Origin: Leeuwenhoekiella polynyae
GTDB lineage: Bacteria > Bacteroidota > Bacteroidia > Flavobacteriales > Flavobacteriaceae
DNA: 64,000 nucleotides
Assembly (NCBI RefSeq): GCF_004104075.1
Contig: NZ_QOVK01000008.1
Coordinates: 62,001-126,000 of the forward strand
Direction: 5' to 3'
Position 1 is the stretch's first letter. The number at the start of each line of letters is the position of its first letter. Positions 8,552 through 16,333 of the stretch are shown here, one piece after another. Under the pieces are notes generated by a model. That model saw only the letters and a program-made list of their open reading frames with translations. It did not search any database and was not told the DNA's origin. Position numbers and translations under genes: made by a program.

Positions 8552-9408
8552 CAAACTGCCTTTAAGCTTAAATCCATATTATAAACCGAATGCGTTAAAG
8601 CTCCACTTGAAATATAATCTACCCCGCATTTAGCATATGCCGCGAGAGTCGCTTCATTTATATTTCCCGAAGATTCAGTAAGACATTTATCGCCAATCGT
8701 TTTTACTGCAGTACGTGTATCATCATAATTGAAATTATCCAGTAAAATGCGATAAACTCCACCTGCATCAAGTATTGCATCAACCTCCTTAAGATCTCGA
8801 GCTTCGACTATAATTTTAAGATCAAGATTGTTTTCCGCTAAATACGTTTTAGTTTTCATTATTGCTTCAGCGATACCTCCTGCAAAATCAATATGATTAT
8901 CTTTCAACATAATCATATCATATAAGGCAAAACGATGGTTCTCACCACCGCCTATTTTTACAGCCATTTTTTCTAAAGCTCTAAAACCCGGTGTGGTCTT
9001 ACGCGTATCTAGAATTTGAGTATTTGTTCCTTCTAAAAGATTCACATACTGTCTAGTCTTGGTCGCTATCGCACTCATTCGTTGCATAGCGTTGAGCACC
9101 AACCGTTCGGCTTTTAAAATACTTTGAGAACTGCCAGAAACAAAAAAAACAATATCACCTTCGTCAACAGATTCTCCGTCTTTGATCAAAACTTCTACTT
9201 CAAGTTCTGAGTCTACATAATCAAAAGCACGCTTAGCAAACTCTACTCCTGCAATAACGCCAGCTTCTTTTACCAAAAGCTTAGCCTTACCTGTTGCATC
9301 TGCTGGGATACAAGCTAAAGAACTGTAATCACCAGGACCAATATCTTCCCGAATGGCATTTTTTATAATTAAATCTACTTCTTCTAAAAGCTTAATTTCT
9401 GAAATCAT
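8551..9408 (-). CDS. nadC: Carboxylating nicotinate-nucleotide diphosphorylase
   Basis: Quinolinate phosphoribosyltransferase: converts quinolinate and PRPP to nicotinate mononucleotide in de novo NAD synthesis. 285 residues, the standard length. Signatures are REDIGPGDYSS near the N-terminus, then ILDTRKTTPGFRALEKMAV, GGGENHRFALYDMIMLKDNH and the C-terminal GVDYISSGALTHS. The frame is open 94 codons further upstream (to 9690), but that part overlaps rlmH and has no family similarity, so the ATG at 9406-9408 is the start. Coupled to the YihY gene. Confidence 0.95.
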   Translation of the reverse strand: MISEIKLLEEVDLIIKNAIREDIGPGDYSSLACIPADATGKAKLLVKEAGVIAGVEFAKRAFDYVDSELEVEVLIKDGESVDEGDIVFFVSGSSQSILKAERLVLNAMQRMSAIATKTRQYVNLLEGTNTQILDTRKTTPGFRALEKMAVKIGGGENHRFALYDMIMLKDNHIDFAGGIAEAIMKTKTYLAENNLDLKIIVEARDLKEVDAILDAGGVYRILLDNFNYDDTRTAVKTIGDKCLTESSGNINEATLAAYAKCGVDYISSGALTHSVYNMDLSLKAV

Positions 9409-9534
9409 AAATATGGAACGATTTTTTGCTAAGTTAGACAAACAACCGGGCAATTTACAACACCTAATTGCAAATATTGTTAAGTTATATGCTTTTATAA
9501 AGAACTCAGAATTGAAAAATACTAATTTTGAAGA

Positions 9535-10008
9535 ATGAATATAAAACTGCTCTGCATCGGTAAAACCGACAACCGAAATCTGGAAGAACTCATTTCTATT
9601 TATACTAAACGGTTGAAGTTTTATGTGAATTTTGAAATCGAAATTATTCCCGATCTCAAGAAAACCAAAAATCTTTCTGAAGAACAACAAAAAGAAAAAG
9701 AAGGCGAACTCATACTGAACAAACTACAGCAGCAAGATGAATTAATTTTGCTGGATGAAAACGGAAAAGAGCTGAGCAGTGTGAAATTTGCCGACTACCT
9801 TCAGAAGAAAATGAATAGCGGCATCAAAACTTTGGTTTTCGTAATCGGTGGTCCCTATGGTTTTTCGCCACAGGTATATGCTGCAGCACGCGGAAAGATT
9901 TCACTTTCAAAAATGACTTTTTCCCATCAAATGATTCGGCTATTTATGACCGAACAGGTTTATAGAGCGTTTACCATTTTACGCAATGAACCGTATCATC
10001 ATCGCTAG
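9535..10008 (+). CDS. rlmH: 23S rRNA (pseudouridine1915-N3)-methyltransferase RlmH
   Basis: SPOUT-class methyltransferase that modifies pseudouridine 1915 in helix 69 of 23S rRNA. 157 residues. The knot and SAM-binding signatures are FVIGGPYGFSPQVYAAARGK and LSKMTFSHQMIRLFMTEQVY, ending NEPYHHR as in nearly all RlmH. Divergent from nadC. An exact -7 element TAATTTTG lies at 9523-9530, only 5 nt before the ATG, without a good -33, so I do not assign it. Confidence 0.96.
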   Translation: MNIKLLCIGKTDNRNLEELISIYTKRLKFYVNFEIEIIPDLKKTKNLSEEQQKEKEGELILNKLQQQDELILLDENGKELSSVKFADYLQKKMNSGIKTLVFVIGGPYGFSPQVYAAARGKISLSKMTFSHQMIRLFMTEQVYRAFTILRNEPYHHR

Positions 10009-10043
10009 AAGTTAGAGGAATTTAAAATCTTTGGTTCAACTTT

Positions 10044-10544
10044 CTACTTATTACTTTCAGGCTTTAATTGAATAGGTAACCAAATCTCTTCTTCAGATTC
10101 CGGATGTTCAGGGCCGTAATATTTTTCACCCAGGCGTTCAAAATGCGAGCGCTCATCCAATTTATATTTTGATTGCGGTAGCCAGGTGCCGTAAATATAA
10201 TTGGAAGTTTCAACAAATTGTTTCACCGGCCCCACGTGCTTAAAAACAGCATACAAACCACCTGCAATCGTTTTGGTTTGCATTCCGTCTGGCACATCGT
10301 CAAAACTACTTACCTCTACCGCTGCCCAGCGTTCAAACTTAGTTTCACGGCTAAACTCTTCAACTTTAAAACCAAAAGGATAAACCTGCATGGAATAAAA
10401 CCCAGAATTTATTCTGTTTTTAATTTCTTTATGCCTGCTCATAAATTCCTTCCACAGCTCAGCTGTATCATCAAAAGAAAGAGTTGTAGTTAGGCATTTA
10501 CCTACTATCTTACGGGGTTCTATTTTTTGTAATTGTGGTTCCAT
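10044..10544 (-). CDS. GyrI-like/AraC effector-binding domain protein
   Basis: A 166-residue stand-alone GyrI-like small-molecule-binding domain (SHS2 fold), without a DNA-binding domain. It begins MEPQLQKIEPRKIVGKCLTT and has the family pattern FERWAAVEVSSFDDVPDGM, KTIAGGLYAVFKHVGPVKQF and the C-terminal YYGPEHPESEEEIWLPIQLK. Such proteins bind hydrophobic or cationic ligands or hydrolyse cyclopropanes in some cases; the ligand here is unknown. Monocistronic, convergent with rlmH. Confidence 0.88.
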   Translation of the reverse strand: MEPQLQKIEPRKIVGKCLTTTLSFDDTAELWKEFMSRHKEIKNRINSGFYSMQVYPFGFKVEEFSRETKFERWAAVEVSSFDDVPDGMQTKTIAGGLYAVFKHVGPVKQFVETSNYIYGTWLPQSKYKLDERSHFERLGEKYYGPEHPESEEEIWLPIQLKPESNK

Positions 10545-10655
10545 AAAAGTTTAGTTGAGCCTCAAAATACTGATTTTAACAAGAAATCTCAATTATAGGT
10601 TTTATTTAACTAAGAATGCATCACTCAAAACGTATACTTGATAAAACTAAAAATT

Positions 10656-10787
10656 ATGAAACCCAGACAACTCATCAGCCGTTTTTTCCTTTTTACAACC
10701 GCTATGCAAATAGGCTACTACGCCGTTATTTTTGCTGACCGAAATAAAGAAACGATCAAAAAGAAATACAAAAAGCGTAAAAAGTAA
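10656..10787 (+). CDS. Small membrane protein of 43 residues
   Basis: Short ORF, ATG 10656 to TAA 10787. It begins MKPRQLISRFFLFTTAMQIG, is followed by YYAVIFADRNKE, and ends with a strongly basic tail (TIKKKYKKRKK). One hydrophobic segment at about residues 9-27 is flanked by positive charge. Codon use fits the genome. It ends 3 bp from the stop codon of the convergent ATPase gene, and its lysine-rich 3' end is half of a hairpin that may terminate both. Unknown function. Confidence 0.5.
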   Translation: MKPRQLISRFFLFTTAMQIGYYAVIFADRNKETIKKKYKKRKK

Positions 10788-10802
10788 GGCTTACGACTTT
10801 TT
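10770..10802. terminator. Probable bidirectional terminator formed by two overlapping gene ends
   Basis: AAAAAGCGTAA (10770-10780) pairs with TTACGACTTTTT (10791-10802) with one bulged base and a 10-nt loop. A-rich and T-rich flanks suit both directions. Both stop codons lie inside. Confidence 0.5.
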
Positions 10803-13800
10803 CAATCCCTTCTGTAAAACATTTTTGATTCCCTCAAGATTATCTGAAAACTGCATCATTTGAGCCAGTACTTGTGCCATCTCGTTGGCATCTCCAAAAC
10901 CTTTGAGCTTATTGTTTTTGACAAAGGTTTCTTTGATTGATTCCCAGCGTTCTTTTTCTTCTTCTGAGATTGAATTGATAAGTGTTTTGTATTTCAATAA
11001 GTTGGCTTCTGCAGAACCGGTTAGGGTTTGCGCCTCACTTTCATAATGGGACAGCAATAAAGTTTGCAATTCGCTGTCGTTCATCACGGATACGACTTTC
11101 GCTACCAGTTTATTCATATCCCGATACGAACCCTGTAATTTAAAAGCAGGCTCCGTACGATAGGCATCTTCCATTGCGGCAGACTTGATGTAGGCTTCAT
11201 TTACTTTAAGAATCGTATTTCTTATTTTCAACACCTTTTCAAGTATTGAGGTATATTCCTCCAATTCCCGATTGCTGTGATTTCCTTTTAACTGCAATTC
11301 GTTATTTCCGGTTTCCAAACGTTGCAGTAAGGTATACACATCTTCAAAATGTGTGCTGCTCAATTGCTGTAGCACCGGGTTTGCAGTTAACGAGTTTTCA
11401 ATTAAACTGAGTTTAAACAGATCTGCAGTGTCGCCAATGATATCTCCAAGGTTATAAATGTCAGCCCGGTTTGCCAACATATCAGGAATTTGAAATTTAG
11501 CACCGCTCTCTGTATATGGATTCCCAGCCATAATCACACAGAATTTCTTTCCGCGTAAATCATAGGTTTTCGGCTTTTCTTTATATACCCCTTCAATTTT
11601 ACGGGTACCATCAGAAAGTGAAATAAACTTCTGTAGAAACTCAGGATTGCAATGCTGAATATCGTCGAGATACAGCATCACATTATTTCCCATTTCAAAA
11701 GCTAAATTGAGCTTTTTCAACTCTTCCCGCGAAGCGGAATTGGTCGCAGCAGCAGGATCTACCGAAGTTACCTGGTGCCCTATCGCCGGACCGTTTATTT
11801 TCATAAACACCAATCCCAGACGGTTGGCGATATATTCCATCAAAGTGGTTTTACCGTAACCTGGAGGCGAAATCAAGAGCAGCATTCCCATACGATCGGT
11901 TCTCGTGGTATCACCTACCGTTCCCAATTGCTTGGCCAGGTTGTCTCCAAAAAGCGGAAAATACACCTGATCAATCAACTTATTACGCACAAAAGACGTC
12001 AATACTTTCGGCTTAAACTCTTCAAGTTTCAGTTCTTCTTTAAGGCTTTCAGTCACTTCGTGTTTCGCTTTGCGAAAGGCTTCAAAAGCAGGTACATCTT
12101 CAACTATAAACTGACTTAAAGTTTGCGTAAAATCATGGTAGTTAAATACAAAACTTCCGTTTTCTAATGTTTTGTGATCACCCTTAAGATCAGTAATGAT
12201 TTCGCCTGGCGAAATAGCATTCACCTTAGAAACGGAATCGTCTTCAAATAAAATTAAACACACCACCTCATCTGTGTAACGCAAGAGCTGGCAAGGAAGC
12301 ATTCCGCTTTTCGCCTGAGATTCATTGCGTATAAAAGCACCAACCCATTGCCGAACCAGTACAATCTTAGATTCATAATCAGCCTGAGATTCGTAGCTGT
12401 TTTTAAATTTGAGATCGGCCTGTTTACTTTTTAAATTTCGATTAAAAGCATCTTTGAGTTCAATGGCCACTTCGCTATTCACGAAATTATCGTCACGCTG
12501 AAATTCTGCAAAGAGATAATTAGCTACGACCGTAGTTGATTTGATTTCAAAAAGCTGTGTCTTTTCACTAAAAGCTTCCAATTTCTTACGAAGCATCTCG
12601 ATGATAAAATCATATTCCTCATCTTCTGGAAAGAACTGTAAAACTTCTCCACTAGCCTTCAGCTTATTATTAATCTGCTGCTGCATTTCAGACTCCAAAC
12701 TGTTCCAGAAATATTGCGCATACGCTCGAATTTTAGGATGATAACGTAACAATCCTAAGTCAGTATGCTTCTGTACCAAAGCTTTTAATATCTGAACTGC
12801 ATCCTGATCGTGAACACCTTTTACATAACCTTCACTGTAGTTTGAACTGCTAAATTCCTGCAACTTCGCAAGCAATTCTTCTTCTGAAGCCTGATGCAAG
12901 GCATTTTTATCTAATGCGTTAAAAATGCGGTATGCTAAATACGCCGACCGGTACACCTGATCGTTTTCTGAAACGAATTCCTGATCCCAGATTTGGCGTG
13001 AATTGAGCAATACAGGATGATTAAGCGTTTGATAAAAATCAGTTCCGGTAAGGTGATAGGCCAGCACACCATCTTTTAAAACGATGGTTAAATCTAAAGG
13101 TTGCCGGTTTACACCAAACTTATGTTTGCCTAAACGGATTATATTCTCGCCATCTTCATAGAGATCAAGCTTGTCTTTAAGCTTTCGCAGTGCATCTTCT
13201 CGCGCTACCTTAAGCGCGGTTTCCAGTTCTTCGGCCTTACCACTATCTTCGAGTTCATTAAGCTGCACAATAATATCCCGCAACTTATTGATCATTAAAT
13301 CTGAAGCAAAATACCCATTGATTTCATCGGCAGAGCCCAGACTTTGAGCGCGTTTTGAAACACCCTTTAAAATACGCTCTGATGCATTTTGTAAAGCCAG
13401 CGCTTTTTTATTGCGCTTTTCTACCAGCGAATTTTTTCGGGCCTCAAAAGCTGCATAAACTTCTTCCCGTTTCTCCAGAATTACGCTTATGAACTCTTCA
13501 AAATCGGCAAATTTGCCTTCAAGTTCTTCAAGCTGTATGGATATTTTATTCTGAAACTCATCACACTTTTGCGGCGTAGAAGCGATATCAATATAATTGA
13601 TGATGCTTTGGTCTATCAGCTTAAGTTGTGCGGTAAAATCGGCTTGGGCTTCTGCACTTCCCAGCGCTTTCTTTTTATTCTTAAGTGCCGCTTTTAGCTG
13701 ATTAATCGTTGCAAAAATCAACGAAATCGCATCAACGATCTGAGTCGCGTGAGCGGTATCTTCTATCTCAAGATTGGTAACAATATCAATCAACAATTCC

Positions 13801-15707
13801 AGATCTGCAGCAATCTGATTGACCTCTTCTTCCAGCTGCTTGGCCTCGATAACTTTTTTAACCGAATCTAGTTTTTTGTTTTTCTCAGCCACCTGATCAT
13901 GGTAGGGCTGCAGGGCTTTGTCGTCCAATAAAAACTGAACACATCTGCGGGAAATCTTTTGGGTTTGCTCACCAATTTCAGTTTCCAGCGCATTTAGAAA
14001 ATCAAGGTCTACGTAACGTACATCACGCAAGCTTATGACTTTACCGCGCAACATACGCAGCTGGGTCAAGAGCGCTACGAAATCATTAATGGTTTTAAAA
14101 GACGAACTTTTAATCTTACCAAAAATGGCTTCGGCTTCCTTTTGTAATTCTTTGGTTTGCCGAGCGGCATTGCGGCGGAGTTCGGTTACTTTTTCAAACT
14201 CATCTATCGCAGCATTTGCTGCTTTATTGATTTCGCGTAGCGGAAGATCTAAGCGCTGCGTATCTTCTTCATTCAACCAGTAATACGCATCCTGAATATC
14301 TTTTGAGGCCTTGGCAACATCTGCATAGAGTCCGTCATAATTATCCTCTTTGTTAAGCAAGGTAATCAGCGCCTGAGACTCTGCCATCGCTTTAACAATA
14401 TCCTTGTTCCCTATTTTGTATAGAAGCGAATCGGTGTGCTGTGAGGGCATATAATCACCCTTGAGGAACGGTGTTTGCCAGATCTGCACTACGTGGTGTT
14501 TGGTCTGGTTATCTTCTGCCGTGAAGTAACAAAGTTCGCCATTTTCAAGCAGCGTAAAACCACTACACACTATCGGTGTTTTAATCTCCTGACTGATGAT
14601 ATTATACGACATCAGTTTATACACCCCTTTTCCGGGCTCATAAAACACATACATAAAATCTTCTCCATTTGGCGAAACAATCTTTTGCTGAAATTTCAAT
14701 TCGAAAATTCCGTCATCAAAGATTTTATATTCCCCGGTTTGGAGGTAGTATCCGTTTGGGAAAATAATGCCCTGGTCATCTGGAAGCAGTACAGCTGCAA
14801 CCCCTACACTTTGAATTTTGTGTACCTGCCTGATCTTGTGATTGTATACAAAATACCGTTCATCTTCTTGAAAAGGCTTTATCTCCAGTACGATTAAGTT
14901 ACCTAAATCTGCAAAGCGATACTGCCCGTCATCGAGCGTCTGATCGTACTGTTCTACAGGCTCAGATAAAATACCCTTACCGTCTTCAGTATTATCTTCT
15001 ATTTTGATGGTAAGATCGCCACCTATCGTCTCTACAAAAACCCGATCTAAAATCGAAACATGCGAGTGCACCCCGTAGCGATGCATATCGCGGGTAACCG
15101 GCAGCCATTTAAACTCGTGCTGTGGGGGAAAACGGTACTCGTGATCACTGCGATTGTCTACATATTCCAGCTCATGCTCCTTAATGAGCCACTTAAATGT
15201 TTTGATATCAGTCACGCTCTCGCTCAGCTGAAAAACCATATGCAAATAATTGCCGATGATCGCAAAGCGCGAAAAAATGGTATTGCGGTAGTATTTGTAA
15301 AGGTTGGAAAAATCGGTTTTGAAAGTATCATCTTCCAATAAATCCAGCGCAATGGGCTCAAATCGATTTTCAGTAAAGCGATACATACTGAACACATCTG
15401 AAAGTTTTATTTCAGTACGCAGGCCAAAATGCACGTTATAACCAAAAATACAGGTATCTCCCAGCGAAACGATATCCCGCGCAATACAGTTGTTCTCGGT
15501 ATTGATACGGTCGTTTGCAATGAGTTTGGTTTCTAACGAACCAAAAACCATTTTTCGGGACGCATTGAGTTTTGCCAGTTTATCCTGAAGTTCCTGCTTT
15601 CGCTTTTGTAAACGACCGCGTATGATCGCGTAGGTTCCGCCATCTAGTGTTTCGCCAGCAGTTTTTTCTTCGGGATTATTTAGAGTAGTTTGTGACTGTT
15701 CTGCCAT
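10791..15707 (-). CDS. DUF3686-type giant AAA ATPase ('DNA repair ATPase')
   Basis: A 1638-residue cytoplasmic protein. The N-terminal half has a repeated strand-rich region (about 60-430, looking like a degenerate propeller) and then a long helical/coiled-coil segment (about 470-850). The DUF3686-like region follows, then a C-terminal AAA module: Walker A SPPGYGKTTLMEYIANRLG near 1280, Walker B NNVMLYLDDIQHCNPEF near 1345 and sensor FCVIMAGNPYTESG near 1392. Databases call the family 'DNA repair ATPase', but I see no direct evidence for DNA repair. It is the last gene of the PspA-flotillin cluster, separated from the flotillin by a 626-bp insert with a GIY-YIG gene. It probably remodels a membrane-associated PspA/flotillin partner (inference). 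Confidence 0.85.
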   Translation of the reverse strand: MAEQSQTTLNNPEEKTAGETLDGGTYAIIRGRLQKRKQELQDKLAKLNASRKMVFGSLETKLIANDRINTENNCIARDIVSLGDTCIFGYNVHFGLRTEIKLSDVFSMYRFTENRFEPIALDLLEDDTFKTDFSNLYKYYRNTIFSRFAIIGNYLHMVFQLSESVTDIKTFKWLIKEHELEYVDNRSDHEYRFPPQHEFKWLPVTRDMHRYGVHSHVSILDRVFVETIGGDLTIKIEDNTEDGKGILSEPVEQYDQTLDDGQYRFADLGNLIVLEIKPFQEDERYFVYNHKIRQVHKIQSVGVAAVLLPDDQGIIFPNGYYLQTGEYKIFDDGIFELKFQQKIVSPNGEDFMYVFYEPGKGVYKLMSYNIISQEIKTPIVCSGFTLLENGELCYFTAEDNQTKHHVVQIWQTPFLKGDYMPSQHTDSLLYKIGNKDIVKAMAESQALITLLNKEDNYDGLYADVAKASKDIQDAYYWLNEEDTQRLDLPLREINKAANAAIDEFEKVTELRRNAARQTKELQKEAEAIFGKIKSSSFKTINDFVALLTQLRMLRGKVISLRDVRYVDLDFLNALETEIGEQTQKISRRCVQFLLDDKALQPYHDQVAEKNKKLDSVKKVIEAKQLEEEVNQIAADLELLIDIVTNLEIEDTAHATQIVDAISLIFATINQLKAALKNKKKALGSAEAQADFTAQLKLIDQSIINYIDIASTPQKCDEFQNKISIQLEELEGKFADFEEFISVILEKREEVYAAFEARKNSLVEKRNKKALALQNASERILKGVSKRAQSLGSADEINGYFASDLMINKLRDIIVQLNELEDSGKAEELETALKVAREDALRKLKDKLDLYEDGENIIRLGKHKFGVNRQPLDLTIVLKDGVLAYHLTGTDFYQTLNHPVLLNSRQIWDQEFVSENDQVYRSAYLAYRIFNALDKNALHQASEEELLAKLQEFSSSNYSEGYVKGVHDQDAVQILKALVQKHTDLGLLRYHPKIRAYAQYFWNSLESEMQQQINNKLKASGEVLQFFPEDEEYDFIIEMLRKKLEAFSEKTQLFEIKSTTVVANYLFAEFQRDDNFVNSEVAIELKDAFNRNLKSKQADLKFKNSYESQADYESKIVLVRQWVGAFIRNESQAKSGMLPCQLLRYTDEVVCLILFEDDSVSKVNAISPGEIITDLKGDHKTLENGSFVFNYHDFTQTLSQFIVEDVPAFEAFRKAKHEVTESLKEELKLEEFKPKVLTSFVRNKLIDQVYFPLFGDNLAKQLGTVGDTTRTDRMGMLLLISPPGYGKTTLMEYIANRLGLVFMKINGPAIGHQVTSVDPAAATNSASREELKKLNLAFEMGNNVMLYLDDIQHCNPEFLQKFISLSDGTRKIEGVYKEKPKTYDLRGKKFCVIMAGNPYTESGAKFQIPDMLANRADIYNLGDIIGDTADLFKLSLIENSLTANPVLQQLSSTHFEDVYTLLQRLETGNNELQLKGNHSNRELEEYTSILEKVLKIRNTILKVNEAYIKSAAMEDAYRTEPAFKLQGSYRDMNKLVAKVVSVMNDSELQTLLLSHYESEAQTLTGSAEANLLKYKTLINSISEEEKERWESIKETFVKNNKLKGFGDANEMAQVLAQMMQFSDNLEGIKNVLQKGLKKS

Positions 15708-15773
15708 TTTTTAATTTAATTTTTTAGGCAATTGAGTGGATCTTAGATTGGAAAATTTCAAATTCTATAGGTA

Positions 15774-15794
15774 TTCGACAGGCTCAGACTGACA
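15774..15794 (+). repeat. Short dispersed repeat R1 (GIY-YIG-flanking family)
   Basis: TTCGACAGGCTCAGACTGACA. It matches the reverse complement of R2 (15821-15844) at 19 of 21 positions, so R1 and R2 form an inverted pair with a 26-nt loop just downstream of the GIY-YIG stop codon. Confidence 0.8.
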
Positions 15795-15820
15795 TTTGCT
15801 AATCACAAATTGAAAACATA

Positions 15821-15844
15821 TGTCACACTGAGCCTGTCGAAGTG
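15821..15844 (-). repeat. Short dispersed repeat R2 (GIY-YIG-flanking family)
   Basis: Reverse orientation copy (minus-strand core TTCGACAGGCTCAGTGTGAC). It is followed by GCTACTT (15844-15850), the same tail that follows R5. It ends 29 bp from the GIY-YIG stop codon. Confidence 0.8.
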
Positions 15845-15873
15845 CTACTTAACTTTAGACCTAAACTCTAAGC

Positions 15874-16185
15874 TTATTTTTCAATTTTATTACCAAACTG
15901 CGTATAATTTTTTGAAAACAAAATCAAATCATCCCAATTACCTTCAATAAGAGCTATTTTCTTTCTTCTGCTCCAAGCTTTAATCTTTTTCTCCCACAAA
16001 ATTGCCTGACCAATTTCATTAAAGCTTTCGTTCCAAACTAAGGTTACAGGCCTTCTTTTATAGGTATAGGAATCTTTTTTTATTCCTGAACTATGTTGTT
16101 CAATACGTTGTTCCAGATTATTCGTTACTCCTGTATAAAAGCTATTATCGTTGCACTTTAGTATGTAAACGAAATAGTTTTTCAT
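15874..16185 (-). CDS. Stand-alone GIY-YIG endonuclease-like protein
   Basis: A 103-residue single-domain GIY-YIG protein of the UvrC-N/YhbQ type. MKNYFVYILKC holds the 'GIY' strand (VYI), FYTGVTNNLEQRI the 'YIG' strand (YTG) with the catalytic Arg following, and AILWEKKIKAWSRRKK the metal-binding Glu. I chose the ATG at 16183-16185: the longer frame to 16290 translates straight through repeats R3 and R4 and resembles no family member. The gene sits inside the PspA-flotillin-ATPase cluster and is bracketed by inverted repeats on both sides, as if inserted as a unit. Role unknown: nuclease, repair or mobility are all possible. Confidence 0.9.
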   Translation of the reverse strand: MKNYFVYILKCNDNSFYTGVTNNLEQRIEQHSSGIKKDSYTYKRRPVTLVWNESFNEIGQAILWEKKIKAWSRRKKIALIEGNWDDLILFSKNYTQFGNKIEK

Positions 16186-16210
16186 AGAATGTTCATTGGT
16201 TGTATAGGTC

Positions 16211-16231
16211 TTCGACAAGCTCAGCCTGACA
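16211..16231 (+). repeat. Short dispersed repeat R3 (GIY-YIG-flanking family)
   Basis: TTCGACAAGCTCAGCCTGACA, same orientation as R1, 25 bp upstream of the GIY-YIG start. It faces R5 (16311-16333), which is inverted. Confidence 0.75.
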
Positions 16232-16253
16232 GTTAAAAAATACTTTATAAGTC

Positions 16254-16285
16254 TTCGACTCCCGAAGCTTTGGGATAGACTAACA
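16254..16285 (+). repeat. Variant repeat R4 with internal hairpin
   Basis: It starts TTCGACTCCCGAAGC and ends AGACTAACA, like R1 and R3 with an extra central block. The centre TCCCGAAGCTTTGGGA is a near-perfect hairpin. It lies between R3 and R5. Confidence 0.5.
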
Positions 16286-16310
16286 TACAATTTTAATAAA
16301 GTGTTTTAGT

Positions 16311-16333
16311 ATCACACTGAGCCTGTCGAAGTG
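16311..16333 (-). repeat. Short dispersed repeat R5 abutting the flotillin stop codon
   Basis: Minus-strand core TTCGACAGGCTCAGTGTGAT, inverted relative to R3. The conserved tail GCTACTT (16333-16339) continues into the flotillin gene and supplies its TAG stop (16334-16336), so the repeat boundary coincides with the end of the flotillin reading frame. Confidence 0.8.

Noticed and set aside
9523-9530. TAATTTTG as rlmH promoter
   Set aside because: An exact -7 match, but 5 nt before the ATG and without a -33 partner; such matches are expected by chance in AT-rich DNA.
9409-9690. 94-codon N-terminal extension of nadC
   Set aside because: It overlaps the divergent rlmH gene and has no family similarity; the ATG at 9408 gives the normal length.
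16186-16290. 35-codon extension of the GIY-YIG gene
   Set aside because: It translates the repeats R3 and R4 and is unlike any GIY-YIG N-terminus.
15821-16333. CRISPR array from the repeated TTCGACAGGCTCAG motif
   Set aside because: Repeats alternate in orientation, are unevenly spaced and flank a gene; there are no spacers or cas genes.
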